Notes under the pieces: model-generated
Seen by the model: only the letters and a program-made list of their open reading frames with translations
The model's database searches: none
What the model was told of the DNA's origin: nothing
Origin: Bradyrhizobium quebecense
GTDB lineage: Bacteria > Pseudomonadota > Alphaproteobacteria > Rhizobiales > Xanthobacteraceae
NCBI RefSeq assembly: GCF_013373795.3
Contig: NZ_CP088022.1
Location: forward strand, 7,316,001-7,380,000
Length of the DNA: 64,000 nucleotides
Direction: 5' to 3'
Program-made: the position numbers and the translations under genes
Shown: positions 8,788 through 20,384 of the stretch, one piece after another
Numbering within the stretch: position 1 is the first letter of the stretch
Layout of the letters: the number at the start of each line of letters is the position of its first letter

Positions 8788-9900
8788 CTATTTTCCCGCC
8801 TTCCACGCGTTCGTCACGTCACCGATGCTGGCCAGCTCCGGCTCGCGGATCGCCGACGGCGTGCGCGAGAAGCGCGGCGCGGGGGCGGGCTGGATGACGC
8901 CGTGGCGCTCGACGAACACCTGGCGGGCCGCCATGTGCGGATGCTTCGGGGCCTCTTCCATGGTCAGGATCGGCGCGAAGCAGATGTCGGTGCCTTCCAT
9001 GATTGTGCACCAGTCGGCGCGCGACTTGCTCTTGAACACCTTGGTCAGCTTCTCCTTCAGCGCCGGCCAGGCCTTGCGGTCCATCTGGGCGTCGAAGTCG
9101 GCGTCGGTCAGGTCGGCATGCTTGCGCAACAGCGCATAGAACTGCGGTTCGATCGAGCCGATCGAGATGAAGTTGCCGCAGGAGCATTCGTAGACGCCGT
9201 AGAAATGCGCGCCGCCGTCCAGGAAGTTCTGGTCGCGGCCGCCGCTCCAGCGGCCCTGCGCGCGCATGTCGTAGAACATCGACATCAGCGAGGCCGCGCC
9301 GTCGCACATCGCGGTATCGACCACCTGGCCCTTGCCGGACTTCTGCGCTTCCAGGAGCGCTGCGAGCACGCCGACTACAAGGTAAAGCGCGCCGCCGCCG
9401 AAATCGCCGACCAGGTTGAGCGGCGGCACCGGCTTCTCCTTAGGTCCGATCGCAGCGAGTGCGCCGGTGATCGAGATGTAGTTGATGTCGTGGCCGGCGG
9501 CGTTCGCCAGCGGGCCTTCCTGGCCCCAGCCGGTCATGCGGCCGAAGACCAGCTTCGGATTGCGCGCGAGCACGACGTCGGGGCCGAGACCGAGACGCTC
9601 CATCACGCCGGGACGGAAGCCTTCAATCAGTGCATCGGCATGGCTGAGCAGGTCGAGCACTTCAGCAATCGCCGCCTTGTTCTTGAGGTCGAGCTCGATG
9701 ACTTTGCGGCCACGGGTTGCCACCGCCTTCAAATTCTTGCCGGCGCCGACCCGATCGAGGGTGATGACCTCGGCGCCCATGTCGGCGAGCAGCATGCAGG
9801 CGAACGGGCCGGGGCCGATGCCGGCGAATTCGACGATGCGGAAGCCGGCGAGCGGGCCCGAAATGCGAGCGGCGGTTTGGGAGGCAGGTTTATCGAGCAC
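8788..9900 (-). CDS. CaiB/BaiF CoA-transferase family protein (alpha-methylacyl-CoA racemase-like)
   Basis: A 370-residue class III CoA-transferase fold. The start [31 protein letters not shown] is the family N-terminus, [24 protein letters not shown] is the signature with the aspartate and histidine expected at the racemase/transferase site, and the C-terminus ([23 protein letters not shown]) is typical. The [15 protein letters not shown] variant and conserved GHDINY favour racemase (AMACR-like) over transferase. The start is GTG at 9900. It lies downstream of the cox genes but 250 bases away, probably with its own promoter in the AT-rich patch at 9998-10025. It could help degrade branched acyl-CoAs. 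Confidence 0.88.
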   Translation of the reverse strand: MLDKPASQTAARISGPLAGFRIVEFAGIGPGPFACMLLADMGAEVITLDRVGAGKNLKAVATRGRKVIELDLKNKAAIAEVLDLLSHADALIEGFRPGVMERLGLGPDVVLARNPKLVFGRMTGWGQEGPLANAAGHDINYISITGALAAIGPKEKPVPPLNLVGDFGGGALYLVVGVLAALLEAQKSGKGQVVDTAMCDGAASLMSMFYDMRAQGRWSGGRDQNFLDGGAHFYGVYECSCGNFISIGSIEPQFYALLRKHADLTDADFDAQMDRKAWPALKEKLTKVFKSKSRADWCTIMEGTDICFAPILTMEEAPKHPHMAARQVFVERHGVIQPAPAPRFSRTPSAIREPELASIGDVTNAWKAGK

Positions 9901-10149
9901 GTTGTTATCCGTTCGTTGTGGGGCGTTAAGCGGCTGAGGTGTTTGCGGCTGGCTTGGTGCCGAATGTCATGCCTTCTCCCAGCCGTCCGTGGGACGGTAT
10001 TTTTAATTAGCTGATTAGCTAAATTGTCTCGCCGAACGCGCGATGAGGCAAGCGTCTTTTGCCCCGACGTGCCGGTAAAACGAGGCGCCGGTAGAACGCG
10101 AACGGCGCGCATCGCTGCGCGCCGCCGCTCGACTTGTGTTTAGGCGCTA

Positions 10150-10950
10150 TCAGCCGGCGGCAGTCACCGCCCGCTGTCCCATCACCTTCACCAGATTCGC
10201 GCGGTAGTCCGCCGAGCCGTGGATGTCGGCGAGCAGGCCGCTCGCCGCGATCGTGACGCTATCGAGCGCCGAGGCCGCCCAGTTCGCCTTCAGCGCCTGT
10301 TCGATCGGCCCCACCCGCATGACGCCGCTTTGCGATGCACCGGTCGCGGTGACGCGGACGTCACCCGACTTGGTCTTGGCGACAAACACGCCAGTCAGGG
10401 CGAAGCGCGAGGCCGGGTTCGGAAACTTGGCATAACCCGCCTTGGCCGGGATCGGGAACGTGACCTGCGTGATGATCTCGCCATCCTCAAGCGCCGTCGT
10501 GAACAGGCCCTTGAAGAAGTCATCCGCCGGGATCGAGCGCTTGTTGGTCTTGACCGTCGCGCCGAGCGCCAGCACCGCCGCCGGATAATCCGCCGCCGGG
10601 TCGTTGTTGGCGAGCGAGCCGCCGATCGTGCCGCGATAGCGCACGGCGGGATCGCCGATCATCGACGCCAGATTGGCGAGCGCCGGGATCGCCTTCCTGA
10701 CCGCATCGCTTTGCGCCACATCGTAATGCGGCGTTGCGGCCTTGATGGTGACGGTGTCGCTCGAAACCTCGATGCCGATCATCTCCTGCACCTTGGAAAG
10801 GTCGATCACGTCGGACGGGGCGGCGAGACGCTGCTTCATCACGGGGAGCAGGGTTTGTCCGCCGGCAAGGAATTTTGATTCCGTGCCCTTGGCAAACGTG
10901 GCTGCGGCGTCGGCGACCGAGGAAGCGCGGTGATAATTTGTCTCGTACAT
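10150..10950 (-). CDS. coxM: CO dehydrogenase/xanthine dehydrogenase family FAD subunit (CoxM-like)
   Basis: A 266-residue medium subunit of the molybdenum hydroxylase family. FAD-binding motifs are KFLAGGQTLLPVMK near residue 26 and TIGGSLANNDPAADYPA near 108. It accepts electrons from the Fe-S subunit. It follows coxL with 13 bases between them, so the order of transcription is small-large-medium (coxS, coxL, coxM), unlike the M-S-L order of classical form I operons. Confidence 0.92.
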   Translation of the reverse strand: MYETNYHRASSVADAAATFAKGTESKFLAGGQTLLPVMKQRLAAPSDVIDLSKVQEMIGIEVSSDTVTIKAATPHYDVAQSDAVRKAIPALANLASMIGDPAVRYRGTIGGSLANNDPAADYPAAVLALGATVKTNKRSIPADDFFKGLFTTALEDGEIITQVTFPIPAKAGYAKFPNPASRFALTGVFVAKTKSGDVRVTATGASQSGVMRVGPIEQALKANWAASALDSVTIAASGLLADIHGSADYRANLVKVMGQRAVTAAG

Positions 10951-10963
10951 GGCTCTTCCTCCC

Positions 10964-13303
<2,340 letters not shown>

Positions 13304-13393
13304 AGTCTAGTCCTCCCGACGGAGATTCGATTTGCCGCCGTTTCCATCGAGACCGGCGGTGATGAGCTTGATCGTGTGTACTGCGTGGGCCGG

Positions 13394-13879
13394 CTATTCG
13401 GCGGCCTGCGCGACCTTCATGCGGCCGGCTGCATCGAGCACCGCCTTGACGATGTTATGGTAGCCGGTGCAGCGGCAGATGTTGCCTTCGAGCTCGTGGC
13501 GAACCGTTTCCTCGTCGAGCTTGCCGCCATGGCGGTGCACGATATCGACCGCGGACATGATCATGCCGGGGGTGCAATAGCCGCACTGCAGGCCGTGATT
13601 GTCGCGGAACGCCGCCTGCATCGGGTGCAGCTCGTCGCCCTTGGCGAGGCCTTCGATCGTGGTGACGTTGGAGCCCGCGGCCTGGCCGGCCAGCATGGTG
13701 CAGGATTTGACCGCCCGCCCATCGACATGGACGACGCAGGCGCCGCACTGGCTGGTATCGCAGCCGACATGGGTGCCGGTGAGGTTGAGGTTTTCGCGCA
13801 AGAGATGCACGAGGAGGGTCCGGTCCTCGACGTCGACCGAAACCGCCCTGCCGTTTACCGTCAGTTTGACTGTAGACAC
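13394..13879 (-). CDS. coxS: 2Fe-2S subunit of form II CO-dehydrogenase-like enzyme (CoxS-like)
   Basis: A 161-residue iron-sulfur subunit with two [2Fe-2S] domains: plant-ferredoxin type ([15 protein letters not shown] with a later C, residues about 39-60) and the helical domain (QCGYCTPGM and CRCTGY, residues about 98-138). It is the first gene of the minus-strand coxS-coxL-coxM set and passes electrons from molybdenum to FAD. Ninety bases separate it from coxL. Confidence 0.94.
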   Translation of the reverse strand: MSTVKLTVNGRAVSVDVEDRTLLVHLLRENLNLTGTHVGCDTSQCGACVVHVDGRAVKSCTMLAGQAAGSNVTTIEGLAKGDELHPMQAAFRDNHGLQCGYCTPGMIMSAVDIVHRHGGKLDEETVRHELEGNICRCTGYHNIVKAVLDAAGRMKVAQAAE

Positions 13880-14283
13880 GCGTTTCTCCCAATAGCTTCG
13901 TTATGGGCCCAGTAGACCACGCTTCATATGGGACGTAACCGCGATCAAAGTCGTAGGTGCGGCCCTGTCGTGAAGGCGCCGGGCTGTACTTTCGATCCTA
14001 GCAGGCAGCCGTTCAATGAGCAATTTGCAAGCTGCCGGGAGCACGCTCCGGCGCGATGAAATCACCCCGCAGTGCAAGCGGTTTTCCGCAGATCAATGGC
14101 GCCTGCGGCGCGTCAAAATCGCCGCCGCGAGTGCTACTACCTTCCGCCTATAACGGCGCAATAGCGTTGCTGTCATTTTCATCGCCGACGCAGCGACAGA
14201 AGATCGCTGGTTCATGAAATTGCGTATCGATCCGCGCGCGCGATGCATCCATCGCGGCAACGAAACCATATTGGAGGAAGCCA
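13880..14283. promoter_or_regulatory. 404-base divergent intergenic region between coxS and the PQQ dehydrogenase
   Basis: No open reading frame with coding character is present. It must carry the promoters of both divergent transcription units. A GGAGG at 14273-14277 serves the PQQ dehydrogenase start. I see no certain -35/-10 pair, and no obvious riboswitch. Confidence 0.5.
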
Positions 14284-15999
14284 ATGAAGCTGAGGAGCGG
14301 GATTTTCTTTGCCGGTGTGTCGCTGGTCGCCATGGTGATGGCAAGCATTGGCGCGTCGAAAGCGAATGATTCCGTCGTGAAGGCGGCGTCCGATCCGAAC
14401 GGATGGGCAATCGCCGGCCACGACTACGGCAATACGCGCTTCAGCCCGCTGAAGCAGATCAATTCCGAGAATGCGGGCAAGCTGCAGCTGGTCTATTCGC
14501 TGTCGCTGGCCTCGCTGCGCTCCAACGAGTCGTCGCCGCTGGTGATCGGCAAGACGCTGTATGTGTCGACGTCGTGGGGGCCGAAATACGTCTATGCAGT
14601 CGATGCCGCGACCGGCGCGCGCAAATGGACCTGGCAGCCCGATATTCCCGATGATGTGCTGCAATATGCCTGCTGCGACGTCAATAATCGCGGCGTGTCC
14701 TATGCCGACGGCAAGCTCTTCGTCGGCCGGCTCGACGGCAAGCTGACCGCGCTCGATGCCGAGAGCGGCAAGGAGCTCTGGACCTCGACCGTCGTGGACT
14801 ACAAGCAGGGCTCGGTCATCACCTCGCCGCCGCTCATCGTCCGCGACAAGGTGATCACCGGCTTCGGCGGCGGCGAATATGGCGTCCGCGGCTCGTTGCA
14901 GGCCTTCTCACTCAAGGACGGCAAGCTGCTCTGGCAGACCTACACGGTGCCGGCGCCGGGCGAACCCGGCAGCGACACCTGGAAGGGCGACACCGGACTG
15001 CATGGCGGCGGCGCCGCCTGGCTGGTCGGCTCCTACGATGCCAAGTCCGACACGGTCTACTGGGGTACCAGCAATCCGGGACCGTGGAATACCGGCGTGC
15101 GCTCCACCGGCGACGGCAATTTCGGCAAGCTGACCAACCTCTACACGGCCTCGACGCTGGCGATCGATCCCAACACCGGCAAGATCAAGTGGCACATCCA
15201 GGGCACGCCGGCCGACGCCTGGGATTATGACGGCGTCAACGAGCTCTTGCTCGCCGACCTCAAGATCAAGGGCGCCGAGACGCCGGTCCTGATGAAGGCG
15301 GATCGTAACGGCTTTTTCTTCGTGGCCAACCGCGAGACCGGCAAGATGATCTCGGCCGAGAAATACGTCTTCGCCAACTGGGCCAAGAAGTGGGACATCA
15401 ACACGATGCGGGCGGAAGAGGATCCGGACAAGCGTCCCGGCCCCGGCCATCCCGCCAAGGACATCTGCCCGAACCTGATCGGCGGCAAGAACTGGCAGCC
15501 GATGTCGTTCAACCCGCAGACCGGCCTCGTCTACATCCCGAGCAACAATGTGTGCATGGACTGGTCGGTCTCTGACGTGAACTACAAGCGCGGCGTGTTC
15601 TATCTCGGCGCCGAATTCCCCACCAAGCCGGGCCCCGGCGGCTTCCTCGGCGAACTCGTGGCCTGGGATCCGATCGCCAATAAGAAGGTGTGGAGCATCA
15701 AGGAAGACCTGCCCTTCAACGGCGGTACGCTGACGACCGGCGGCAATCTGGTGTTCTCCGGCAACCTGCATGGCGACTTCCGCGCCATCGATGCCAAGAA
15801 CGGCAAGGTGCTGTGGAGCAAGAACCTCGGCAGCGGCATCGGCGCCGGTCCCGTGACCTATTCGGTCGACGGCAAGCAGTATGTCGCGATCGTGGTCGGA
15901 CGCACCGCGGCGCTGCCGGCCTTCCTCGGTGACATCGGCAAGAAGATGGTCGCCGCGGCGCCGGAAGGCGGCTCGCTGTTCGTGTTCGCCCTGCAATAA
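14284..15999 (+). CDS. xoxF: Lanthanide-type PQQ-dependent alcohol dehydrogenase (XoxF-like)
   Basis: A 571-residue eight-bladed propeller quinoprotein with a Sec signal peptide (cleavage near residue 27, after SKA), so it acts in the periplasm. Adjacent cysteines C130-C131 (YACCDVNNRG) form the vicinal disulfide over PQQ. The catalytic motif reads WDYDGVNE with D314 and D316; calcium MxaF enzymes have Ala at the second position (WDYAGVN), while XoxF and other lanthanide enzymes have Asp. I infer a rare-earth-dependent methanol or short-chain alcohol dehydrogenase. It is followed by a XoxJ-cytochrome fusion and two-component genes. Assignment to an exact XoxF clade cannot be made by eye; related PQQ ethanol dehydrogenases are the alternative. 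Confidence 0.88.
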   Translation: MKLRSGIFFAGVSLVAMVMASIGASKANDSVVKAASDPNGWAIAGHDYGNTRFSPLKQINSENAGKLQLVYSLSLASLRSNESSPLVIGKTLYVSTSWGPKYVYAVDAATGARKWTWQPDIPDDVLQYACCDVNNRGVSYADGKLFVGRLDGKLTALDAESGKELWTSTVVDYKQGSVITSPPLIVRDKVITGFGGGEYGVRGSLQAFSLKDGKLLWQTYTVPAPGEPGSDTWKGDTGLHGGGAAWLVGSYDAKSDTVYWGTSNPGPWNTGVRSTGDGNFGKLTNLYTASTLAIDPNTGKIKWHIQGTPADAWDYDGVNELLLADLKIKGAETPVLMKADRNGFFFVANRETGKMISAEKYVFANWAKKWDINTMRAEEDPDKRPGPGHPAKDICPNLIGGKNWQPMSFNPQTGLVYIPSNNVCMDWSVSDVNYKRGVFYLGAEFPTKPGPGGFLGELVAWDPIANKKVWSIKEDLPFNGGTLTTGGNLVFSGNLHGDFRAIDAKNGKVLWSKNLGSGIGAGPVTYSVDGKQYVAIVVGRTAALPAFLGDIGKKMVAAAPEGGSLFVFALQ

Positions 16000-16019
16000 C
16001 GATCGTCAAGGAGGCAGCA

Positions 16020-17228
16020 TTGTCCGTGTCCTGCATCGCCCGAAACGAACTGCGCACCCCCTCGCGCAACACGCGGTTGGAACATGCAATCCGGACCGTG
16101 CTGCTCTCCGCCCTGCTTATGGTGCCGGCCCTGGCGGCCGGCGCCGACGAGACAAAGCCGCCGCTGCGGCTCTGCGCCGACCCGACCAACCTGCCGTTCT
16201 CGAGCGACGACCCGGGCAAGCCCGGCCTCTATCTCGAGATCGGCCAGGCGGTGGCGCAAAAGCTCGGCCGCACGGTGAGCACCAACTGGTACAAGTCCTA
16301 TTTCGGCAAGCGCACCGTGCGGGAGACGCTGCTCAGCAAGCAGTGCGACGCCATGATCGGCCTGCCGCTGGTCGACGATTTCATGGGCCCGGCTGTGATC
16401 TTCTCGAAGCCGATCGCCCATGAAGGCTATGCGCTGGTCGGCGCCAGGGATCGCAAACTGGCCGGCATCGACGACCTCAAGGGATTGCGGGTTGCGGTGC
16501 AGTATCAGTCGACGCCGCAAAATCTATTGGCGCTGCGTGACGACATCGAGAAGGTCACCGTGCTCAGCCCGGCGGAGGGCATGGCGGCCCTCGAACAGGG
16601 CAAAGTCGATATCGCCTTCATCTGGGCGCCGGTGGCGGGGTGGCTCAACAAGACCACTTATGGCGACAAGTACCAGATCGTGTCGGCCGAGGGCGACGGC
16701 CTGCTCTGGGCGACCGCGATCGGCTTCGCCAAGGCGTCCGGCGCGCTGCGCGATGAGGTCGACGGGGTGCTGCCGTCGCTGCAGCCGGAGATTTCCGCCC
16801 TGTTTGCCAAATACGGCGTGCCGAACGGCGCTCCGGTGAAGTTCGGCGAGGCAAACCGGGCGACGACGTCGTCTGCCGGAGCCAGCGAACCGGTCACGGT
16901 CGGGCAGGCGGCTTCGGCGGAGAAACCGGTCCAGACCGCTGCGACCGCCGGAGATGCCAAGGGAGACGCCACGGCGGGGCGGGAGGTCTTCAACGGCACC
17001 TGCGCCCATTGCCACGGTCCGGACGCGGTGCAGGCCGAGCGAAAGATCGATCTCAGGTTGCTCAAGAAGCGCTATGCTGATGACATGGAATCGACCTTCT
17101 GGAAGACGGTCCATGACGGGCGGCCAGCCAAGGGCATGCCGGCCTGGAAGGACGTCTTCAGCGACGACGAGCTCAGAAACGTATATGCCTATCTGCAGAG
17201 TGTGCAGGATACCGGCGGGTCGAACTAG
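16020..17228 (+). CDS. Fusion of XoxJ-like periplasmic binding protein with C-terminal cytochrome c domain (XoxJ-XoxG type)
   Basis: The start is TTG 16020, five bases after AAGGAGG. After a signal peptide (VLLSALLMVPALAAGA) comes a solute-binding-protein fold (about residues 45-280; LRLCADPTNLPFSSDD, RDRKLAGIDDLKGLRVAV) of the MxaJ/XoxJ group. A Thr/Ala-rich linker (about 280-320) leads to a single haem domain with C328-A-H-C331-H332 and a distal Met in GMPAWKDVFSDDEL. XoxJ is thought to help assemble the dehydrogenase and XoxG is its electron acceptor; here one chain could do both. It lies 20 bases after the dehydrogenase gene, clearly in the same operon. Confidence 0.88.
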   Translation: MSVSCIARNELRTPSRNTRLEHAIRTVLLSALLMVPALAAGADETKPPLRLCADPTNLPFSSDDPGKPGLYLEIGQAVAQKLGRTVSTNWYKSYFGKRTVRETLLSKQCDAMIGLPLVDDFMGPAVIFSKPIAHEGYALVGARDRKLAGIDDLKGLRVAVQYQSTPQNLLALRDDIEKVTVLSPAEGMAALEQGKVDIAFIWAPVAGWLNKTTYGDKYQIVSAEGDGLLWATAIGFAKASGALRDEVDGVLPSLQPEISALFAKYGVPNGAPVKFGEANRATTSSAGASEPVTVGQAASAEKPVQTAATAGDAKGDATAGREVFNGTCAHCHGPDAVQAERKIDLRLLKKRYADDMESTFWKTVHDGRPAKGMPAWKDVFSDDELRNVYAYLQSVQDTGGSN

Positions 17229-17247
17229 CTGCCGCGATCCGCAATAG

Positions 17248-17347
17248 AAGCGTTTCCGAGCGAAGTGGATACCGGTTCGCGTGAAGAAAACGCATCAGAA
17301 CATGAATCGAGAGCCCCGTTCCGATTCAATCGGAACGGAAACGGCTC
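17248..17347. repeat. About 100-bp dispersed repeat, copy A (forward)
   Basis: It contains GAGCGAAGTGGATACCGGTT, GTGAAGAAAACGC and a palindrome of CCGTTCCGATT facing AATCGGAACGG. Copy B at 18908-19006 is its reverse complement with few differences. The palindrome could act as a terminator for the XoxF operon. Confidence 0.85.
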
Positions 17348-17366
17348 GAGCAGTGCGAGGTTCCTC

Positions 17367-18047
17367 ATGATGGGGTTCCTGATCATCGACGATCACCCCC
17401 TGTTTGGGGAGGCGCTTGGCAACGCCATCCGCATCTCGCATCCCGATGCCCGGATTTATGAGGCCACCTCGATCAAGGGGGCCCTTGGCATCCTCGCCAG
17501 CGAGCCGAATATCGACCTCGCGCTGCTCGATCTGCTGCTGCCCGACGTGGTCGGCTTCTCCGGCTTTCAGAAGATCAGGGATCGCTATCCGCGGCTGCCA
17601 ATCGCCATCGTCTCGAGCGAGGAGGACAAGCACACCATCCGCGAGGCGCTGGAAATGGGTGCGGTCGGCTATCTGCCCAAATCGACCTCGCTCGGCGAGC
17701 TCTCGCAGGCGATCGCGCGCGTGCTGAGCGGATCGGTCTCGGCGCCGCGGGACTTCGTCGCGGTCGGCGCGCTGGAACAGTCCGAGACGGCGCGGACGCT
17801 GCGCGAGCGGATCCAGAAGCTGACGCCGCAGCAAATCCGCGTGCTTCACTTGATCATCCGCGGCCTGCAGAACCGCGAAATCGCCGCCGAGCTCAAGCTC
17901 GCGGAATCCACCGTGAAGGCGCATGTCACCGAGATCCTGCGCAAGCTGAAGCTGTTCAGCCGCAACAAGGCGATCATCGAGCTCGGCAAGATTCCGCTTC
18001 CCGTCCTTGAAGCCAGCTCGGGTGCGAAGGCAGAGAAGGCGCCCTAG
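17367..18047 (+). CDS. LuxR/NarL-type response regulator
   Basis: A 226-residue protein with an N-terminal receiver domain (acidic pair DDH at residues 8-10, phospho-acceptor D55 in ALLDLLLPD, conserved Lys in YLPKSTS) and a C-terminal LuxR helix-turn-helix (LTPQQIRVLHLIIRGLQNREIAAELKLAESTVKAHV). ATG 17367 follows GCGAGG. It lies just after the XoxF operon and near a hybrid kinase, an arrangement like that of the AgmR/ErbR-type regulators beside PQQ alcohol dehydrogenases in Pseudomonas, so control of alcohol oxidation is likely but inferred. Confidence 0.9.
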   Translation: MMGFLIIDDHPLFGEALGNAIRISHPDARIYEATSIKGALGILASEPNIDLALLDLLLPDVVGFSGFQKIRDRYPRLPIAIVSSEEDKHTIREALEMGAVGYLPKSTSLGELSQAIARVLSGSVSAPRDFVAVGALEQSETARTLRERIQKLTPQQIRVLHLIIRGLQNREIAAELKLAESTVKAHVTEILRKLKLFSRNKAIIELGKIPLPVLEASSGAKAEKAP

Positions 18048-18128
18048 GTTTGCTGCGCTGCAAGGCGAACGCATCCGGGGTGCTACCTATAGGCTGCCGC
18101 CCGGCTTTGAGATAACGTCGTCCGAACA

Positions 18129-18908
18129 ATGGCTGTCATCAGCGATCCGAGGGAGGACGGCGCAGCATTGACCACGACCGCGCCCCTGGCGGACGAGCCG
18201 CCGCTCGATAAGGCGGGTGCGCCTCGACTGCTGATCGTCGAGGACCACCCGCTGTTCCGTGCCGCCCTGATCGGCGTGATCGGGGCCGAGTTTCCCGACG
18301 CCGAGGTGCTGCAAGCGACCTCGATCGATGGCGCGCTCGACGTGATCGTCGCGCGCGACGGCCTCGATCTGATCCTGCTCGATCTGTCGATGCCGGGAAC
18401 CACGGGCCTGCTCGGAGCCTACCGGGTGCGGGCCGCGGCGCCGCGTAGCGCGCTCGTGATCGTGTCGGCGCATGACGATTCCCGGATCATCGGCAGCGCG
18501 ATCGCGCTCGGCATTTCCGGATTCATTCCGAAGTCGACGGCGAAGGTCGAGCTGGCGCGCCTGCTGCGCGGCATTCTCGAAGGCGAGGTGTGCCTGCCGA
18601 CGCGTTTCCGCGATTCGGCTGCCGCACGGAAGGGCCAGGCCGACACCAAGCAACTGGTGCAGCAGCTCGGCCAGTTCACCGCGCAGCAGCTTCGCGTGCT
18701 CGACATGATCTGCCGCGGGCTGCAGAACAAGCACATCGCCTATCAGCTCGATATCTCGGTCACCACCGTGAAGGTGCACGTCTCCGAGATCCTGCGGAAG
18801 CTCGGCGTGCGCAGCCGGACCGAGGCCATCATCGCGCTGTCGAAACTGGATTTCGGCAAGCACGATCATGCGCCGGTGACGGTCTCGCCGCCGTCGCATG
18901 GCGACTAG
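18129..18908 (+). CDS. Second LuxR/NarL-type response regulator, paralogue of its neighbour
   Basis: A 259-residue protein with a receiver domain (EDH at 38-40, D85 in LILLDLSMPG, Lys in FIPKSTAK) and a LuxR DNA-binding domain (FTAQQLRVLDMICRGLQNKHIAYQLDISVTTVKVHV). It closely resembles the preceding regulator, including the RGLQN signature, so the pair probably arose by duplication; this copy has about 30 extra N-terminal residues. Both regulators are enclosed by inverted repeats. It is convergent with the hybrid kinase, the likely phosphodonor. Confidence 0.9.
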   Translation: MAVISDPREDGAALTTTAPLADEPPLDKAGAPRLLIVEDHPLFRAALIGVIGAEFPDAEVLQATSIDGALDVIVARDGLDLILLDLSMPGTTGLLGAYRVRAAAPRSALVIVSAHDDSRIIGSAIALGISGFIPKSTAKVELARLLRGILEGEVCLPTRFRDSAAARKGQADTKQLVQQLGQFTAQQLRVLDMICRGLQNKHIAYQLDISVTTVKVHVSEILRKLGVRSRTEAIIALSKLDFGKHDHAPVTVSPPSHGD

Positions 18909-19006
18909 AGCCTTTCCCGTTCCGATGGAATCGGAACGGGGCTCCAGGTTCTTGTCTTGACGCGTTTTCTTCACGCGAACCGGTATCCACTTCGCTCGAA
19001 AGCGCT
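18908..19006. repeat. About 100-bp dispersed repeat, copy B (inverted)
   Basis: This is the reverse complement of the element at 17248-17347. It keeps CGTTCCGATGGAATCGGAACG, TTTTCTTCACGCGAACCGG and TATCCACTTCGCTCG. It lies between the convergent second regulator and the hybrid kinase, and its palindrome may terminate both. Confidence 0.85.
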
Positions 19007-19010
19007 CTGA

Positions 19011-20384
19011 TCATAGCCGCGCGCTCGACTGCTCCGCCGCCAGCAGGAACGACAGCAGCGAGCGCATCTCGGCGGGCTTGATCGGCTTCTTCAGCAATTC
19101 GTGGCCGAAGGCCGAGACGTCGGAGGCGGCCTTGGCCGAGTAGTCGGCGGTCACGATGATCGCCGGAACCTTGGCGTTGATCTCGCCGCGGATCACGTCG
19201 ACGGCCTGGATGCCGGTCTCGCCATTGTCGAGGTGCAGGTCGGCGATGATGGCGTCGGGGATGCCGTCCAGTGCGTGGATGCGCTCGAGCGCCTCGGTCT
19301 TGGAGATCGTCACGGCGACGTCGCAGCCCCATTTCTCCAGCAGATGGGCGAGGCCCTCGGCGCTCGAGAGGTCGTTCTCGATCAGCAGGATCTTCGCGCC
19401 CTCCATGCCGCCATAGCGATAGTCGACGCTGGCCTGCTCGCGCACGGGGATCGCAACCGGATCGAGGGTGCGCGGCACGGTGACCGAGAACAGCGAGCCC
19501 TTGCCGGCGCGTGAACTCAGCCTGATGTCATGACCGAGCAGGTCGGCAAACCGGCGCACGATCGAAAGGCCAAGCCCGATGCCGGCCTTGTCGCTTGCGC
19601 CGGCGTCCCCGCGCTGAAACTCGACGAAGATGGCTTCGCGCTGGGCTTCCGGGATGCCCGGCCCGGTGTCATGCACCTCGATGCAGATGTCGTCGCCCTT
19701 GAGGCGGCATCCCATCAGCACCGTGCCGCGCTGGGTGTAGCGCAGCGCGTTGGCCACGAGGTTTTGCAGGATCCGGCGCAGCATCAGCGGGTCGGAGCGA
19801 ACCACCGCGGACGACGGCATGATCTTGAAGCCGAGGTTGCGCTTGGCGGCGGTCGCCACAAATTCCTGCTCCAGCGGCTCGAACAGCGAGGCGATTGCGA
19901 CTGGACCGAATTCGGGCCTGAGCACGCCGGCGTCGAGCTTCGAGATGTCGAGCAGCGTGCGCAGCATGTCCTCGAGCGTCGCCAGCGAACGGTCGATCTG
20001 GTCGGTCAGCGCGACGCTCTTGGGCTCGCTGGCCATCTCGGTCAGTGCGGACAGCGTCAGCCGCGCTGCATTGAGCGGCTGCAACAGGTCGTGCGTCACC
20101 GAAACCAGCACCGATGATTTCAGCGAGCTTGCCGCCTCGGCCTGCTGCTTGGCCTGCAGCAGGCGTCCGTTGGTCTTTTCCAGCGATTGCAGCGCCTGCT
20201 TGAGCTGCTGGGTGCGGTCACGCACCTGCTGGTCCAGCGCGATGGCCGTCTCGAACAGCGAGAAGGCATTGAGCTGCTGGTCGGTCGAACGTTCGACGCG
20301 CGACATCAGCGCCGCGTTGATCTTGCGCAGCTTCTCGGCTTCGCGTTCAAGGGCCGCAATGCGCGTGGTCGTGCTGTCGGTCAT
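19011..20384 (-). CDS. Hybrid histidine kinase with C-terminal receiver (NahK/ErcS'-like)
   Basis: A 457-residue cytoplasmic kinase with no membrane segment. An N-terminal coiled coil (about 8-85) precedes the HisKA helix with H98 in VSVTHDLLQPLNAARLTL, an ATPase domain (NLVANALRYT; DTGPGIP; GIGLGLSIVRR) and a receiver (about 335-450, Asp in IADLHLDNGETG, KKPIKPAEM). The HDLLQPLNAAR form is shared with NahK/ErcS' kinases of Pseudomonas. Its ATG overlaps the stop of the FIST gene (ATGA), so it is translationally coupled to that sensor. It probably feeds the two nearby LuxR regulators. Confidence 0.9.
   Translation of the reverse strand: MTDSTTTRIAALEREAEKLRKINAALMSRVERSTDQQLNAFSLFETAIALDQQVRDRTQQLKQALQSLEKTNGRLLQAKQQAEAASSLKSSVLVSVTHDLLQPLNAARLTLSALTEMASEPKSVALTDQIDRSLATLEDMLRTLLDISKLDAGVLRPEFGPVAIASLFEPLEQEFVATAAKRNLGFKIMPSSAVVRSDPLMLRRILQNLVANALRYTQRGTVLMGCRLKGDDICIEVHDTGPGIPEAQREAIFVEFQRGDAGASDKAGIGLGLSIVRRFADLLGHDIRLSSRAGKGSLFSVTVPRTLDPVAIPVREQASVDYRYGGMEGAKILLIENDLSSAEGLAHLLEKWGCDVAVTISKTEALERIHALDGIPDAIIADLHLDNGETGIQAVDVIRGEINAKVPAIIVTADYSAKAASDVSAFGHELLKKPIKPAEMRSLLSFLLAAEQSSARL

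Noticed and set aside
14284..15999. Calcium-dependent methanol dehydrogenase MxaF
   Set aside because: The second Asp in WDYDG is the lanthanide-type residue; MxaF has Ala there, and no mxaI is present.
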